DNA from: Pycnococcus provasolii
Taxonomy: Eukaryota > Chlorophyta > Pseudoscourfieldiophyceae > Pseudoscourfieldiales > Pycnococcaceae
DNA: 64,000 bases
NCBI GenBank assembly: GCA_938743325.2
Contig: OW568873.1
Location: forward strand, 124,001 to 188,000
Direction of reading: 5' to 3'
Position 1 is the first letter of the stretch, and the number at the start of each line of letters is the position of its first letter. Of the stretch, positions 9,683-18,394 are shown one piece after another. Made by a program: the position numbers and the translations under genes. The notes beneath the pieces were generated by a model. The model did no database searches, had not been told where the DNA came from, and was given only the letters and a program-made list of their open reading frames with translations.

Positions 9683-12600
9683 ATGGTCTTGGAATCCGAG
9701 CCGGACGTCGATGAGGTGCGTCGTTGGATTCAGGAAAAGGAGAGATACGGCGACGTCATCGAAGCCGTGCAGACATATCCGGAACTGGCGAAGGAGAAGG
9801 ACGATGATGAAGACCTTCTCATTCACGATGCAGCACGTTGCAAAGCGCCGCTTAGTGTTATAGAATGTCTGCTTGCAGTTTACCCCGACGGCGCCAAGTG
9901 CGAAAACAAAGACGGCGAACTGCCTGTGTACTATGCGGCCAAATATGGAGCGACGCGTGAGGTGGTGAAGTGCCTGCTTGATGCGACTCCTGATGGCGTG
10001 AAATACATGAAGTGGACCAAACTTCATATCTCCATCATCATCGAAGGTGCGTCTTTGGCCGCGATACGTGACATTGTCGACGGAGAGGAAACTTTGTCTC
10101 GCACCACGGATAGGCTTGGTCTGCTCCCTCTGCAGTACGCGGCGATATACAATGCGCCATTCGACGTCGTCGATCGCCTGCTCACGGCTCACCCCGACGG
10201 CGCCAAGTGCCAGGATAAGAACGACCGTCTGCCTCTGCACATGGCGTTGAGCAACGATGCGCCGCTCGATGTCATCCAGCGCCTGATCGACGCTCGCCCC
10301 GACGGCGCCAAGTGCAAGGATAAGGACGGCAAACTGCCTCTGCACGAGGCAGTGGAAAACAAAGCGCCGCTCGACGTCGTCGATCGTCTGCTCGCGGCTC
10401 ACCCCGACGGCGTCATGTGCAAGGATAAGAACGGCGATCTGCCTCTGCACATTGCCGCGGCACACCAAGCACCCCTCGACGTCGTCGATCGCCTGCTCGC
10501 GGCTCACCCCGACGGCGCCAAGTGCCAGGATAAGAACGACGCTCTGCCTCTGCACATTGCCGCGGTAGGCAAAGCGCCGCTCGACGTCGTCGATCGCCTG
10601 CTCGCGGCTCACCCCGACGGCGTCATGTGCCAGGATACGAAGGACGCTCTGCCTCTGCACTGGGCGGCGAGAGGCCAAGCGCCGCTCGACGTCGTCGATC
10701 GCCTGCTCGCGGCTAACCCCGACGGCGCCAAGTGCCAGGATAAGAACGGCCGTCTGCCTCTGCACATTGCCGCGGCAGGCAAAGCGCCGCTCGACGTCGT
10801 CGATCGTCTGCTCGCGGCGCACCCCGACGGCGCCAAGTGCCAGGATAAGGACGGCAATCTGCCTCTGCACTTGGCGGCGGAACAGAAAGCGCCGCTCGAC
10901 GTCATCGATCGTCTGCTCGAGGCTCACCCCGACGGTGCCATGTGCCAGGGTGAGGACGGCAAACTGCCTCTGCATTATGCGGCGGAATACAACGCGCCGC
11001 TCGACGTCGTCGATCGCCTGCTCACGGCTCACCCCGACGGCGCCAAGTGCGGGGATAAGAACGGCAATCTGCCTCTGCACTATGCGGCGAGAGACAAAGC
11101 GCCGCTCGACGTCGTCGATCGTCTGCTCGCGGCGCACCCCGACGGCGCCATGTGCCAAGCTGGGTACTTCAACCATCTGCCTCTGCACAAGGCGGCGGAA
11201 TACAACGCGCCGCTCGACGTCGTCGATCGCCTGCTCACGGCTCACCCCGACGGCGCCAAGTGCCAGGATAAGAACGGCAATCTGCCTCTGCACATGGCGG
11301 CGAGAGACAAAGCGCCGCTCGACGTCGTCGATCGTCTGCTCGCGGCGCACCCCGACGGCGCCATGTGCCAAGCTGGGTACTCCAGCCATCTGCCTCTGCA
11401 CTATGCGGCGGAACACAAAGCGCCGCTCGACGTCGTCGATCGTCTGCTCGCGGCGCACCCCGACGGCGCCAAGTGCCAGGATGAGGACGGCAATCTGCCT
11501 CTGCACATGGCAGCGGAAAACAAAGCGCCGGTCGAAATCATCAAGTGCCTGCTCGCGGCTCACCCCGATGGTGCTACAGTCAAGAACGAGAAAACTCAGA
11601 CTCCGATTGACATCGCCATCGGTCTTGGCACCAACGGCCACGACGTTCTTGCAATTATTTATGCATCACGATACTTCCTTGGGCGCTACGAGCTTCATGC
11701 TGGCGTACCTGCACATCGCAGTCGCACGTGCGTGGTCATCTTCGCCATCGATCACCACGAAGGAGCGTCAACTCCCGTCGCTCTTAAATTCATGCGTGAT
11801 CGTGGCCAGTTCGATCGCGAGCTTACATTTCGTCATCAGCATGCACTAGAAACGAAATTCGTGCTCAATGTACTTCGTTCGCATACATCATTCGAAGATG
11901 AACTCTCCTCCTCTTCATCTTCCTTCGCATCATCTGTGCAAAAGTATCTCGCACATCATATCGACGACGCTTCATCCATCACGTGCTGCCTGGTGCTCCC
12001 ACGCGCCGATCAAGGGTTGCATGCTGCCCTCGCGCACGAACTCTTTGCAGGCACAGATATTCTCAAGGTGCGACAGGTAGCGACGGAAGTGGCGATGGCG
12101 TTGCAGCACGTGCATGAGCAGGGATTCATCCACGGTGACATCAAGCCTCTTAATATCATGCAGTGTGGAAATCGATACTTGCTGATTGATCTCGACTGTG
12201 CGTGTCAAATCGGATGCGCATTCGGATCGAAACAACCGTCGACGGGATACTGTCCACCGGAAATGGCCCGTGCCATACGGTCTGATGACATTCAATCATA
12301 CCTCGCATCTCCGGCATACGACCTGTGGAGTTTCGGCGTGCTTCTCTTTCTGCTCTACAGCGGACAAACACTCTTTCACGTGGAACTGAATGACGATATC
12401 GCACAATCCGCACAGCTCGATACGCTTGCAACTTGCTGGAATGAGACGATGCTCGAGAAGATGCTACCAACACCTCCATTTGTGGACGATGTTCGCGCAG
12501 AGGCACTTGTGGACCTGATTCGATGGCTTTTACGCGCTGATGCCTCTGAGAGACCGCCTTCGATGACAGATGCACTGCGCCACTCCTTCTTCCAGGAGGA

Positions 12601-13873
12601 TGTTTCCAAAGGCATTCGTGGCGTGTATGGTTCAGAGTCTCCCGGTCTGTTTGTATCTCACTACCAGGAAGGTGGAGGTGGCGTGACCGCACGTGAGCTG
12701 AAGGCGTCTCTCGTCGCAGAACAGCCTTGGCTTGAACGTCACATCTGGCTAGATGTGGATGCGAAGCACATTAGCGAAGATGCGATGAAAGAGGGTGTCC
12801 GAACGCATCGCCATTTCTTGCTATTTCTCACGAAGGGGTACTTCACTCGATGGTTCTGCAAGCTTGAGCTTTGCACAGCCTTTGACACCGGACGTAAGCT
12901 TATTCTCGTGCACGAAACCAGTCCAGAGCGAGGAGGATACGCGAGCTTTGGAAGCTACATTGACGAGTTGAAGGAGCAGATGCAAGAGGGTGGGCTGTAC
13001 GCCGACTTTCCCGAAGCTATAGATTGGATCTTTGGCGTCGACTCTATTCCACTATACCACGACGCTACGCTCGAAGCAGTCAGCTTGACGCGCATTCTTG
13101 CGCGAATGGGCTTGGCGGAGCCGCCTTCAAATGCTTCACTACTAGCCGCGGCATCGCGCGTTCCTAAGGATGCGTGCCTGACAATGCTTACATCGAGCAG
13201 TGCGATGCCCCAGGCTACAACGGCAGTAGCAGATATGCGACGTGTCTGCCGAACGCTCGCATGTACTTTTTCCGCCACCGACGAATCACACCTGGTCGTG
13301 GCTTTCGTCACCCAAGATGCCCTGGATGAGCTTTCGGATCTAGTCGTGTCGCTGCAAGCAAAAGAACGCCGCGTGATTGCATTGTGTCAGGTGGACGAGC
13401 GCAAAGGTTACGATGGCGTGCAACGCCACGTGCTATCTGCAGATCAGCGTTGGCAAGACGTGGAGCTGTTGCCATGGTCAGTGTACAGCGACTTTCGGTA
13501 TGCGGCGCTCACGCAAGTTCTAGTTGCGCTTGCGGAGGAGGCGCGACGTGTGGGCATCCTCCTGAATAAACCAATACTTGAATCAGCTGATGCTGCTCAC
13601 GACGTGGATCCGGATATGCGCATGTCGGATATACTCCGACAACTCGAAGACGCGCAAAAGAATGTGAAACGTGCGAACGAGCGCTGCATGTACATGCAGC
13701 ATGCTCTTGAGAGGAAAGATCGTACGAATCGTATTTTAGAAGCTCAGCTGATGCGTAGCTCGCGCATGCTCGCGAGCCGACCTTCTTCTCCTCCGACGAG
13801 GGCAGCATATGTGGCAAATGGGTACATTTCCTTGCCACGGCTGAATCGGCGCGAAAGCGCGAGCAATGTGTGA
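9683..13873 (+). CDS. Ankyrin array + protein kinase-like domain + TIR-like domain + coiled coil
   Basis: A 1396-residue single-exon protein. Residues ~40-650 are about 17 ankyrin-type repeats of 35 residues with the signature LPLHxAAxxxAPLDVVxRLLxAHPDGA. Residues ~665-975 form a protein kinase fold: VALKFM (candidate ATP-binding Lys702), HGDIKPLNIM (catalytic loop, Asp819, HGD instead of HRD), LIDLD (DLD instead of DFG at 836-838), YCPPEMA, and YDLWSFGVLLFLL. Residues ~988-1130 look like a TIR domain: GLFVSHYQ strand, HIWLDVD, RHFLLFLTKGYF, and WFCKLEL, where Glu1062 sits where TIR NADases carry their catalytic Glu. Residues 1160-1330 may be a second degenerate TIR/Rossmann-like unit; 1335-1375 is a coiled coil. 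It could be a stress or immune-type receptor kinase. Function is inferred. Confidence 0.85.
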   Translation: MVLESEPDVDEVRRWIQEKERYGDVIEAVQTYPELAKEKDDDEDLLIHDAARCKAPLSVIECLLAVYPDGAKCENKDGELPVYYAAKYGATREVVKCLLDATPDGVKYMKWTKLHISIIIEGASLAAIRDIVDGEETLSRTTDRLGLLPLQYAAIYNAPFDVVDRLLTAHPDGAKCQDKNDRLPLHMALSNDAPLDVIQRLIDARPDGAKCKDKDGKLPLHEAVENKAPLDVVDRLLAAHPDGVMCKDKNGDLPLHIAAAHQAPLDVVDRLLAAHPDGAKCQDKNDALPLHIAAVGKAPLDVVDRLLAAHPDGVMCQDTKDALPLHWAARGQAPLDVVDRLLAANPDGAKCQDKNGRLPLHIAAAGKAPLDVVDRLLAAHPDGAKCQDKDGNLPLHLAAEQKAPLDVIDRLLEAHPDGAMCQGEDGKLPLHYAAEYNAPLDVVDRLLTAHPDGAKCGDKNGNLPLHYAARDKAPLDVVDRLLAAHPDGAMCQAGYFNHLPLHKAAEYNAPLDVVDRLLTAHPDGAKCQDKNGNLPLHMAARDKAPLDVVDRLLAAHPDGAMCQAGYSSHLPLHYAAEHKAPLDVVDRLLAAHPDGAKCQDEDGNLPLHMAAENKAPVEIIKCLLAAHPDGATVKNEKTQTPIDIAIGLGTNGHDVLAIIYASRYFLGRYELHAGVPAHRSRTCVVIFAIDHHEGASTPVALKFMRDRGQFDRELTFRHQHALETKFVLNVLRSHTSFEDELSSSSSSFASSVQKYLAHHIDDASSITCCLVLPRADQGLHAALAHELFAGTDILKVRQVATEVAMALQHVHEQGFIHGDIKPLNIMQCGNRYLLIDLDCACQIGCAFGSKQPSTGYCPPEMARAIRSDDIQSYLASPAYDLWSFGVLLFLLYSGQTLFHVELNDDIAQSAQLDTLATCWNETMLEKMLPTPPFVDDVRAEALVDLIRWLLRADASERPPSMTDALRHSFFQEDVSKGIRGVYGSESPGLFVSHYQEGGGGVTARELKASLVAEQPWLERHIWLDVDAKHISEDAMKEGVRTHRHFLLFLTKGYFTRWFCKLELCTAFDTGRKLILVHETSPERGGYASFGSYIDELKEQMQEGGLYADFPEAIDWIFGVDSIPLYHDATLEAVSLTRILARMGLAEPPSNASLLAAASRVPKDACLTMLTSSSAMPQATTAVADMRRVCRTLACTFSATDESHLVVAFVTQDALDELSDLVVSLQAKERRVIALCQVDERKGYDGVQRHVLSADQRWQDVELLPWSVYSDFRYAALTQVLVALAEEARRVGILLNKPILESADAAHDVDPDMRMSDILRQLEDAQKNVKRANERCMYMQHALERKDRTNRILEAQLMRSSRMLASRPSSPPTRAAYVANGYISLPRLNRRESASNV
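10120..11570 (+). repeat. Tandem array of 105-nt ankyrin-coding units
   Basis: About 14 consecutive units of 105 nt (35 codons) inside the ankyrin-kinase-TIR gene, nearly identical at DNA level, with blocks such as CGCCGCTCGACGTCGTCGAT recurring in unit after unit. Synonymous sites are as conserved as the rest, which points to recent unequal crossing-over or gene conversion rather than only selection on protein. Confidence 0.9.
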
Positions 13874-14031
13874 CAGATAGATACGTTGGTATTACTTCCA
13901 ACCTCACGACCTTGGACATTCTCCAAACCTATTGACGAAGGAAAAGAATTTTTAGGAACTATGTCTTTTTATGTGTATTAAGTATTTCAAGGCAATTTGC
14001 CAAGTGACAAAACCCACAAACGAGATTAAAT

Positions 14032-17007
14032 TTAGCTTGGGAAGTCGTCGTCGCCGTACACGTATTCGCCGTCGTCGTCGTCGTCGTCGCCGGTATCCTC
14101 CGGAAAGCATCCACGCTCACGCAGGTACGAAAAGCCGTGCGCCATGGCGGCATCTTTCATCTTGATGGTGAACATGCCAGCGTCGGGGTTCGCCTTGGCG
14201 ATGGCCGTCGCAAGTCCAGCATCTCCTCCAGCCTGGAGCTCTCCCTTCACACCGGCATCCCCGCAGACGCTCTTCAGCCACTCCGTGGCGTTGATGCGGT
14301 TTTGCTTGTCCTTGGGCACGTACGCGACCATGGACATCACCTCCGTTCCGGCGGAGAAGAGCATCTTGCCCACGTGTCCTGATCCACCACGTCGCTCCTC
14401 GCCCTCGGGGTCAGGCACCTCGTTCATCGCCTCCATGGACATCTTCAGGAACTTCAGCTCACCGTCCGGCTTTTCCATGGTAGTGCAGAAGAACTCGAGT
14501 CCTCCCATGTCCGCGGCACCTTCGATCTCGACACCCTTCTTTCCACCCTCCTTGGTAACATCCTTGATGAGCTTCTTTTCGATTTCCGCCTGCTTGGCCG
14601 CCTTCATCGCGGCGATCTCCTCGGCGGATGGCGGTCCCTTCCTTCCCTCTCCACCTGCGGCAGCACCCTTCTCCTTCTTCTCCTTCTTCTCCTTTTTCTT
14701 ACCACCGCCGTCAGCCGCCGCCGCCGCCGGTGCCTGCTTCTTCGCGGGTGCCGCAGCCTCCTTCTTATTCCCATCGCCCTTGTCAAAGTCCTTGCCGCTC
14801 GATGGGACGAAGTGGAGAATCATCGGCTCACCTTCCTTCGTGTACGCTTTGTCGACGTAGAAGAAGCCCTTACGCTCGAGCTGCAGGTGCTGGCCATGCT
14901 GCAGGCCGCGCATATTCGCATCGCCAAGCACGTAGTACGTCTTCAACGAGTTCTTGTTCACCACATCCTCGATCTTCGTGTCCTCTTCGATCTTCTTCAC
15001 CGTCACGAGCATGCCAAACTCTTTCACCTGCACGGGAACGAGCTCGGGCGTGTCCGCGAGCCAAGTCAGCTTCAGCTTCGTCGTCTTGACGTCGCCTTCA
15101 AGGTGAAGGTGTCCCTTGATCTCCACGACACTATCTCCGCTGCGTACCACCTCGTCGACAATCGCATTGCCCCAGTCCATGAGCGTCACCTCCATGCCAT
15201 TCTCGAGCTGAACGGCATCGTCAAGGTCGATCAAGATCTTGTTCGAGTACGCAGTCAGCTTCGTGCCAAGTGACTCGTTCTTCTTGTGCTTCGGCACCGT
15301 GCGATACTCCACCTCCGCCGGGCCGTCGGAAAGCTTCCACATCACCTTCCGGTCACGCGAGACGGCCGTGTGACGAGGACAGGTGGGGTCGATGACGCGC
15401 TTGTTGACCACGAAAAGCTTGTCCCACTCCAGGTTGATGACATTCCTGCTCGCTCCCATCGTGAGCATGAACTCGCGCAGCGCGGCGATCGTCAAGCCGC
15501 GGCGCACCATGCCCTGCACGGTGGGAAATCGCGGGTCGTACCACCCGTCGACGATACCCTGGTCGACGAACCACTGCAGCTTGCGCTTGCTCATGACCGT
15601 CTGAATGAAGTTCACGCGCGCAAATTCCCAGATGTGCACCTTGCGCACGCCCATGAGCTCAGTCACCCAGTAGTACTGCGCCTCACGGTCCTTGTACTCG
15701 GTGGTTCTCAGCGCGTGCGTGACGCCTTCCTTGGCGTCCACAAACGGGCACGCGCAGTCGTACGTGGGGTAGCACTTGTACTTCGTTCCCGTGCGATGGT
15801 GCGGCGTCAGGTTCGTGCGGAATGCCACGGGATCGCGCAGCGTCTTGTTGTTGTTCTTCATGTCCATCTTGAAGCGCGCCGCACACGTCTGCCCAAACTC
15901 CGTGGCGGCGAGCATTTCGTCCCACCGACGAAGGTTCTCCTTCACGTCCAGGTTGCGGCACTTGGACTCGATTCCCTTCATGCGTTCGTCGCGCATCGTG
16001 TCAACGTCCGTGTCGTCGACGTACATCTTGCCCTGCTCGATGAGCTTCTTTCCCATCTTGATCAGGTCCTCGAAGTGGTCGCTCGTGTACGTCACGCACG
16101 CGTAGTTGATGCCGAGCGTCTTGATGTCTTTCATGATGTTGTGAACAAACTCGTCCTTTTCCTTGGACGGGTTCGTGTCGTCGAAACGGACGATGAGCTT
16201 TCCCTTGTATTCCTTGGCGAAGTAGTCGTTCAGCAGCGCCGCCTTGGCATGTCCGATGTGCAGGTATCCGCTCGGCTCGGGTGGGAATCTCGTGCACACT
16301 TCGCCCATCTTTGCATCCTGCAGTCCGATGTCGAAGCTTCCTCCGGTATCCTTGAGCACGCCTCCACTTTCCTTTTTCTTTTCAATTTCCGCCGTTCTTT
16401 TCGCAGCCTTGGCTTTGATTTCCGCCTCTCTTTTGGCAAGCGCGGAGTGTGCGTCAAACGCCGCGGCGAACTGCGTTTGCGCGTGCATGTGGTCGAAGTA
16501 CCTCTGCACGTGAACTAAGTTGTGCATGCGGCACAGGCTTTCCATTTGGTTTTTGGCGGCGGCGAGTTGTCCCCACAGCGCGGCGTCAGCGACGGTAAGC
16601 TTGTGTCCCACAAGGTACGTGCGAGTTTTCAGGAACCCGTCGAGCGCGGCGAGCTGGTGCGCCAACGTCTGTCCTTTCTTGACATTCGCGACGGCATAGT
16701 CGACCCACGCGTCGATCTCCGACAGGCGCCACGCCTCCGCGAGCGGATCAGGAGACGCGGCGGGAGCGGCGGACGCCAACGGCGACGTGCGTGCGAGCAG
16801 GCGCAAGACGCTCGGCAGGCCTGTGATGAGACGTTTTCCCAGAGACGCGACGACATCCACTCCCGCTCCAAGGGACGCGGGTGCACCCGTGGCTGCGCAC
16901 AGCTCGGGTGCGGAGGCGTGCGCGACGAGCGTGGTTTCGTCGGTGTTCGCGATGGCGAGCGCCGCGAGCGCGGGGCTCGCGCTGAGGTAGTGCAGCGTGA
17001 CCGGCAT
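14032..17007 (-). CDS. GluRS: Cytosolic glutamyl-tRNA synthetase with C-terminal extension
   Basis: Class I aminoacyl-tRNA synthetase that charges tRNA-Glu. Residues 1-190 resemble the GST-like N-terminal module of eukaryotic GluRS; a Lys/Glu-rich linker follows; the catalytic core begins at TRFPPEPSGYLHIGHAK (HIGH motif, about residue 244) with LIVRFDDTNPSKE and continues to VMSKRK (KMSKS-equivalent, about residue 471), then the beta-barrel anticodon-binding region. After a Lys/Ala-rich linker there is an unusual folded-looking tail (about residues 816-991) ending in an acidic run. Start chosen at ATG 17007 (MPVTLHYLSAS); the frame is open upstream to 17292 but that part is Pro/Gly-rich translation of an adjoining foldback repeat. 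About 991 residues, longer than the usual ~720 because of the tail. Confidence 0.92.
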   Translation of the reverse strand: MPVTLHYLSASPALAALAIANTDETTLVAHASAPELCAATGAPASLGAGVDVVASLGKRLITGLPSVLRLLARTSPLASAAPAASPDPLAEAWRLSEIDAWVDYAVANVKKGQTLAHQLAALDGFLKTRTYLVGHKLTVADAALWGQLAAAKNQMESLCRMHNLVHVQRYFDHMHAQTQFAAAFDAHSALAKREAEIKAKAAKRTAEIEKKKESGGVLKDTGGSFDIGLQDAKMGEVCTRFPPEPSGYLHIGHAKAALLNDYFAKEYKGKLIVRFDDTNPSKEKDEFVHNIMKDIKTLGINYACVTYTSDHFEDLIKMGKKLIEQGKMYVDDTDVDTMRDERMKGIESKCRNLDVKENLRRWDEMLAATEFGQTCAARFKMDMKNNNKTLRDPVAFRTNLTPHHRTGTKYKCYPTYDCACPFVDAKEGVTHALRTTEYKDREAQYYWVTELMGVRKVHIWEFARVNFIQTVMSKRKLQWFVDQGIVDGWYDPRFPTVQGMVRRGLTIAALREFMLTMGASRNVINLEWDKLFVVNKRVIDPTCPRHTAVSRDRKVMWKLSDGPAEVEYRTVPKHKKNESLGTKLTAYSNKILIDLDDAVQLENGMEVTLMDWGNAIVDEVVRSGDSVVEIKGHLHLEGDVKTTKLKLTWLADTPELVPVQVKEFGMLVTVKKIEEDTKIEDVVNKNSLKTYYVLGDANMRGLQHGQHLQLERKGFFYVDKAYTKEGEPMILHFVPSSGKDFDKGDGNKKEAAAPAKKQAPAAAAADGGGKKKEKKEKKEKGAAAGGEGRKGPPSAEEIAAMKAAKQAEIEKKLIKDVTKEGGKKGVEIEGAADMGGLEFFCTTMEKPDGELKFLKMSMEAMNEVPDPEGEERRGGSGHVGKMLFSAGTEVMSMVAYVPKDKQNRINATEWLKSVCGDAGVKGELQAGGDAGLATAIAKANPDAGMFTIKMKDAAMAHGFSYLRERGCFPEDTGDDDDDDGEYVYGDDDFPS

Positions 17008-17119
17008 TGATCGACTCGGAGACGTGATCAAGATCAGGCAGCGCGAATGACTGACAAGTTTGATTGGGATCGGCGCCGCCGCCGCCGCAGGAGGGCAAAT
17101 CGGGGGAAGAACGAACTCC

Positions 17120-17505
17120 CCCGCCCCCGCCCCCGGGGGCCCGGGCCCGGGCCCCGGGAGGTGGTCCAGGAGAAAGAGTATCTCGGGCAAGGTTTTCCCA
17201 GGGGGTATTCCCAGGGCCTGGCATTGGCTTCCAGGGGTCAAGGGAGGGGGGGGAGAAAGAGTCTTTGCCCAGGTTCCCCCAGACCCTTCCAAGGGGAGAT
17301 TAGGTCGAGAGAAAACTCCGACCTAAATCCTGGTTAAAAGTCCAATGCCAAGGAGGGGGAACCTGGGCAAAGACTCTTTCTCCTTCCCCTCCCTTGACCC
17401 CTGGAAGCCAATGCCAGGCCCTGGCAAGTGCTCTTGCCAGGGCCTGGAAAACCTCTCCCGAAATACTCTTTCTCCTGGGCCACCCTCCCGGGGCCCCTTG
17501 GTCAG
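17120..17505. repeat. Foldback (long imperfect hairpin) element
   Basis: Left arm about 17128-17280 is answered in reverse complement by about 17355-17502. Matching blocks include GTCTTTGCCCAGGTTCCCCC against GGGGGAACCTGGGCAAAGAC, GGCATTGGCTTCCAGGGGTC against GACCCCTGGAAGCCAATGCC, and GAGAAAGAGTA against TACTCTTTCTC, with GC-rich outer ends. Length, lack of coding content and hairpin form suit a MITE or foldback element just upstream of the GluRS start. No clear target duplication was found. Confidence 0.7.
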
Positions 17506-17547
17506 GACCCCCTTGCCTATCCCGTCCTTTGGATTGAGTACTTCCTA

Positions 17548-17787
17548 CTACTGTGCGGTAATATCGGGCGTGACGAAAAGAACAGCGGGAAGTGCAGGCG
17601 CCTTCTCGGACGCGCCGATAAGCGACCTACACACGGCGTCACGGTCGCACTCTTGCGACGAGTCAACGCGCGCGACACTCACACCAGCGTCTTGCAAGCG
17701 CCGAACGTGGTGATCCCCAGCAAAGGCAGCAAGCGCAAGGAGAGGAAACGACGATTGGGCCACTCCGTTACGAGCCGGGTGCACCAA
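17548..17787 (-). pseudogene. Fragment of a RecQ-type helicase gene
   Basis: The minus strand reads PLLALAAF, then VRRLQDAGVSVARVDSSQ, then VCRSLIGAS and LPAVLFVTPD before a stop. This order matches RecQ helicases between motifs Ia and Ib (SPLxSLxxDQVxxL, then SxQ, then LLYVTPE). The DQV element is replaced by AGDHH. Neither Walker A nor the DEAH box is present nearby, so it is at best one broken exon of a helicase. The identification rests on about 65 residues only. Confidence 0.42.
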
Positions 17788-18394
17788 AGAACGTCCATTT
17801 TGGACCCGTAGATAATCCGTGACGACAAATTACGTCTCATCGGCGGGATTGGGATGGTCATGACCTTAAGAAAGCTTAAGAAAAAATACAGTATGAGCGC
17901 TACGCCCAACTTGCGGCTGTGCGCGTACGCCGTAAAGGCGAAGTGCCAGTCCGCCCATTCAACGTTCGACGTCGCCGTCGAACGTCGGGGCGAAGCGCGT
18001 ATCCGTTCCGCCGCGTGTGTTCTCGACTTCTCGCTCGTCGCGAGCGTGAGTGCCAACAAGTGACTCGCGATTTCAGGTTCGCTTGTGCAAAGGGGCCCGA
18101 GCGGGATCCCGAGGCCCGAGTGAGGCCCGAGGGAAAAAGAAGAAAAAGCGATTCGATTCCGGAGAACGCACCAACGAGGTATCCCGGGAAAACAGTACAG
18201 GGGGGGAGGTGGACCGGTAACAGCGTATCTGTCTGTCGTCGTGATTTCCGGATCGCGCACCAATCAATCCACTTTTAGAACTCCGGATGACGCCAACGGC
18301 GATGCCGACGTCTTCGTCTTGCAGCAGCAGAAGCAGGAGAAGAAGAAGAAGGCCACAACCACTCCTTCACCTTCACAGATCTTACCAGTGTCCT
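17788..18394. other. Intergenic stretch without recognised gene
   Basis: Open frames exist on both strands (the longest, 17679-18263 minus, 194 codons), but their composition is not convincing and they show no family motifs. The right end probably carries the promoter of the secreted-protein gene at 18395. Confidence 0.4.

Noticed and set aside
10120-11570. Regularly spaced repeats resembling a CRISPR array
   Set aside because: The units are contiguous coding ankyrin repeats, not repeat-spacer units.
9485-11641. 718-codon leftward frame with internal repeats
   Set aside because: Its repeats are only the antisense of the 105-nt ankyrin units; the plus strand carries the recognisable domains.
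17679-18263. 194-codon leftward frame
   Set aside because: Mixed composition with no motif; overlaps the better supported RecQ-like fragment in another frame.
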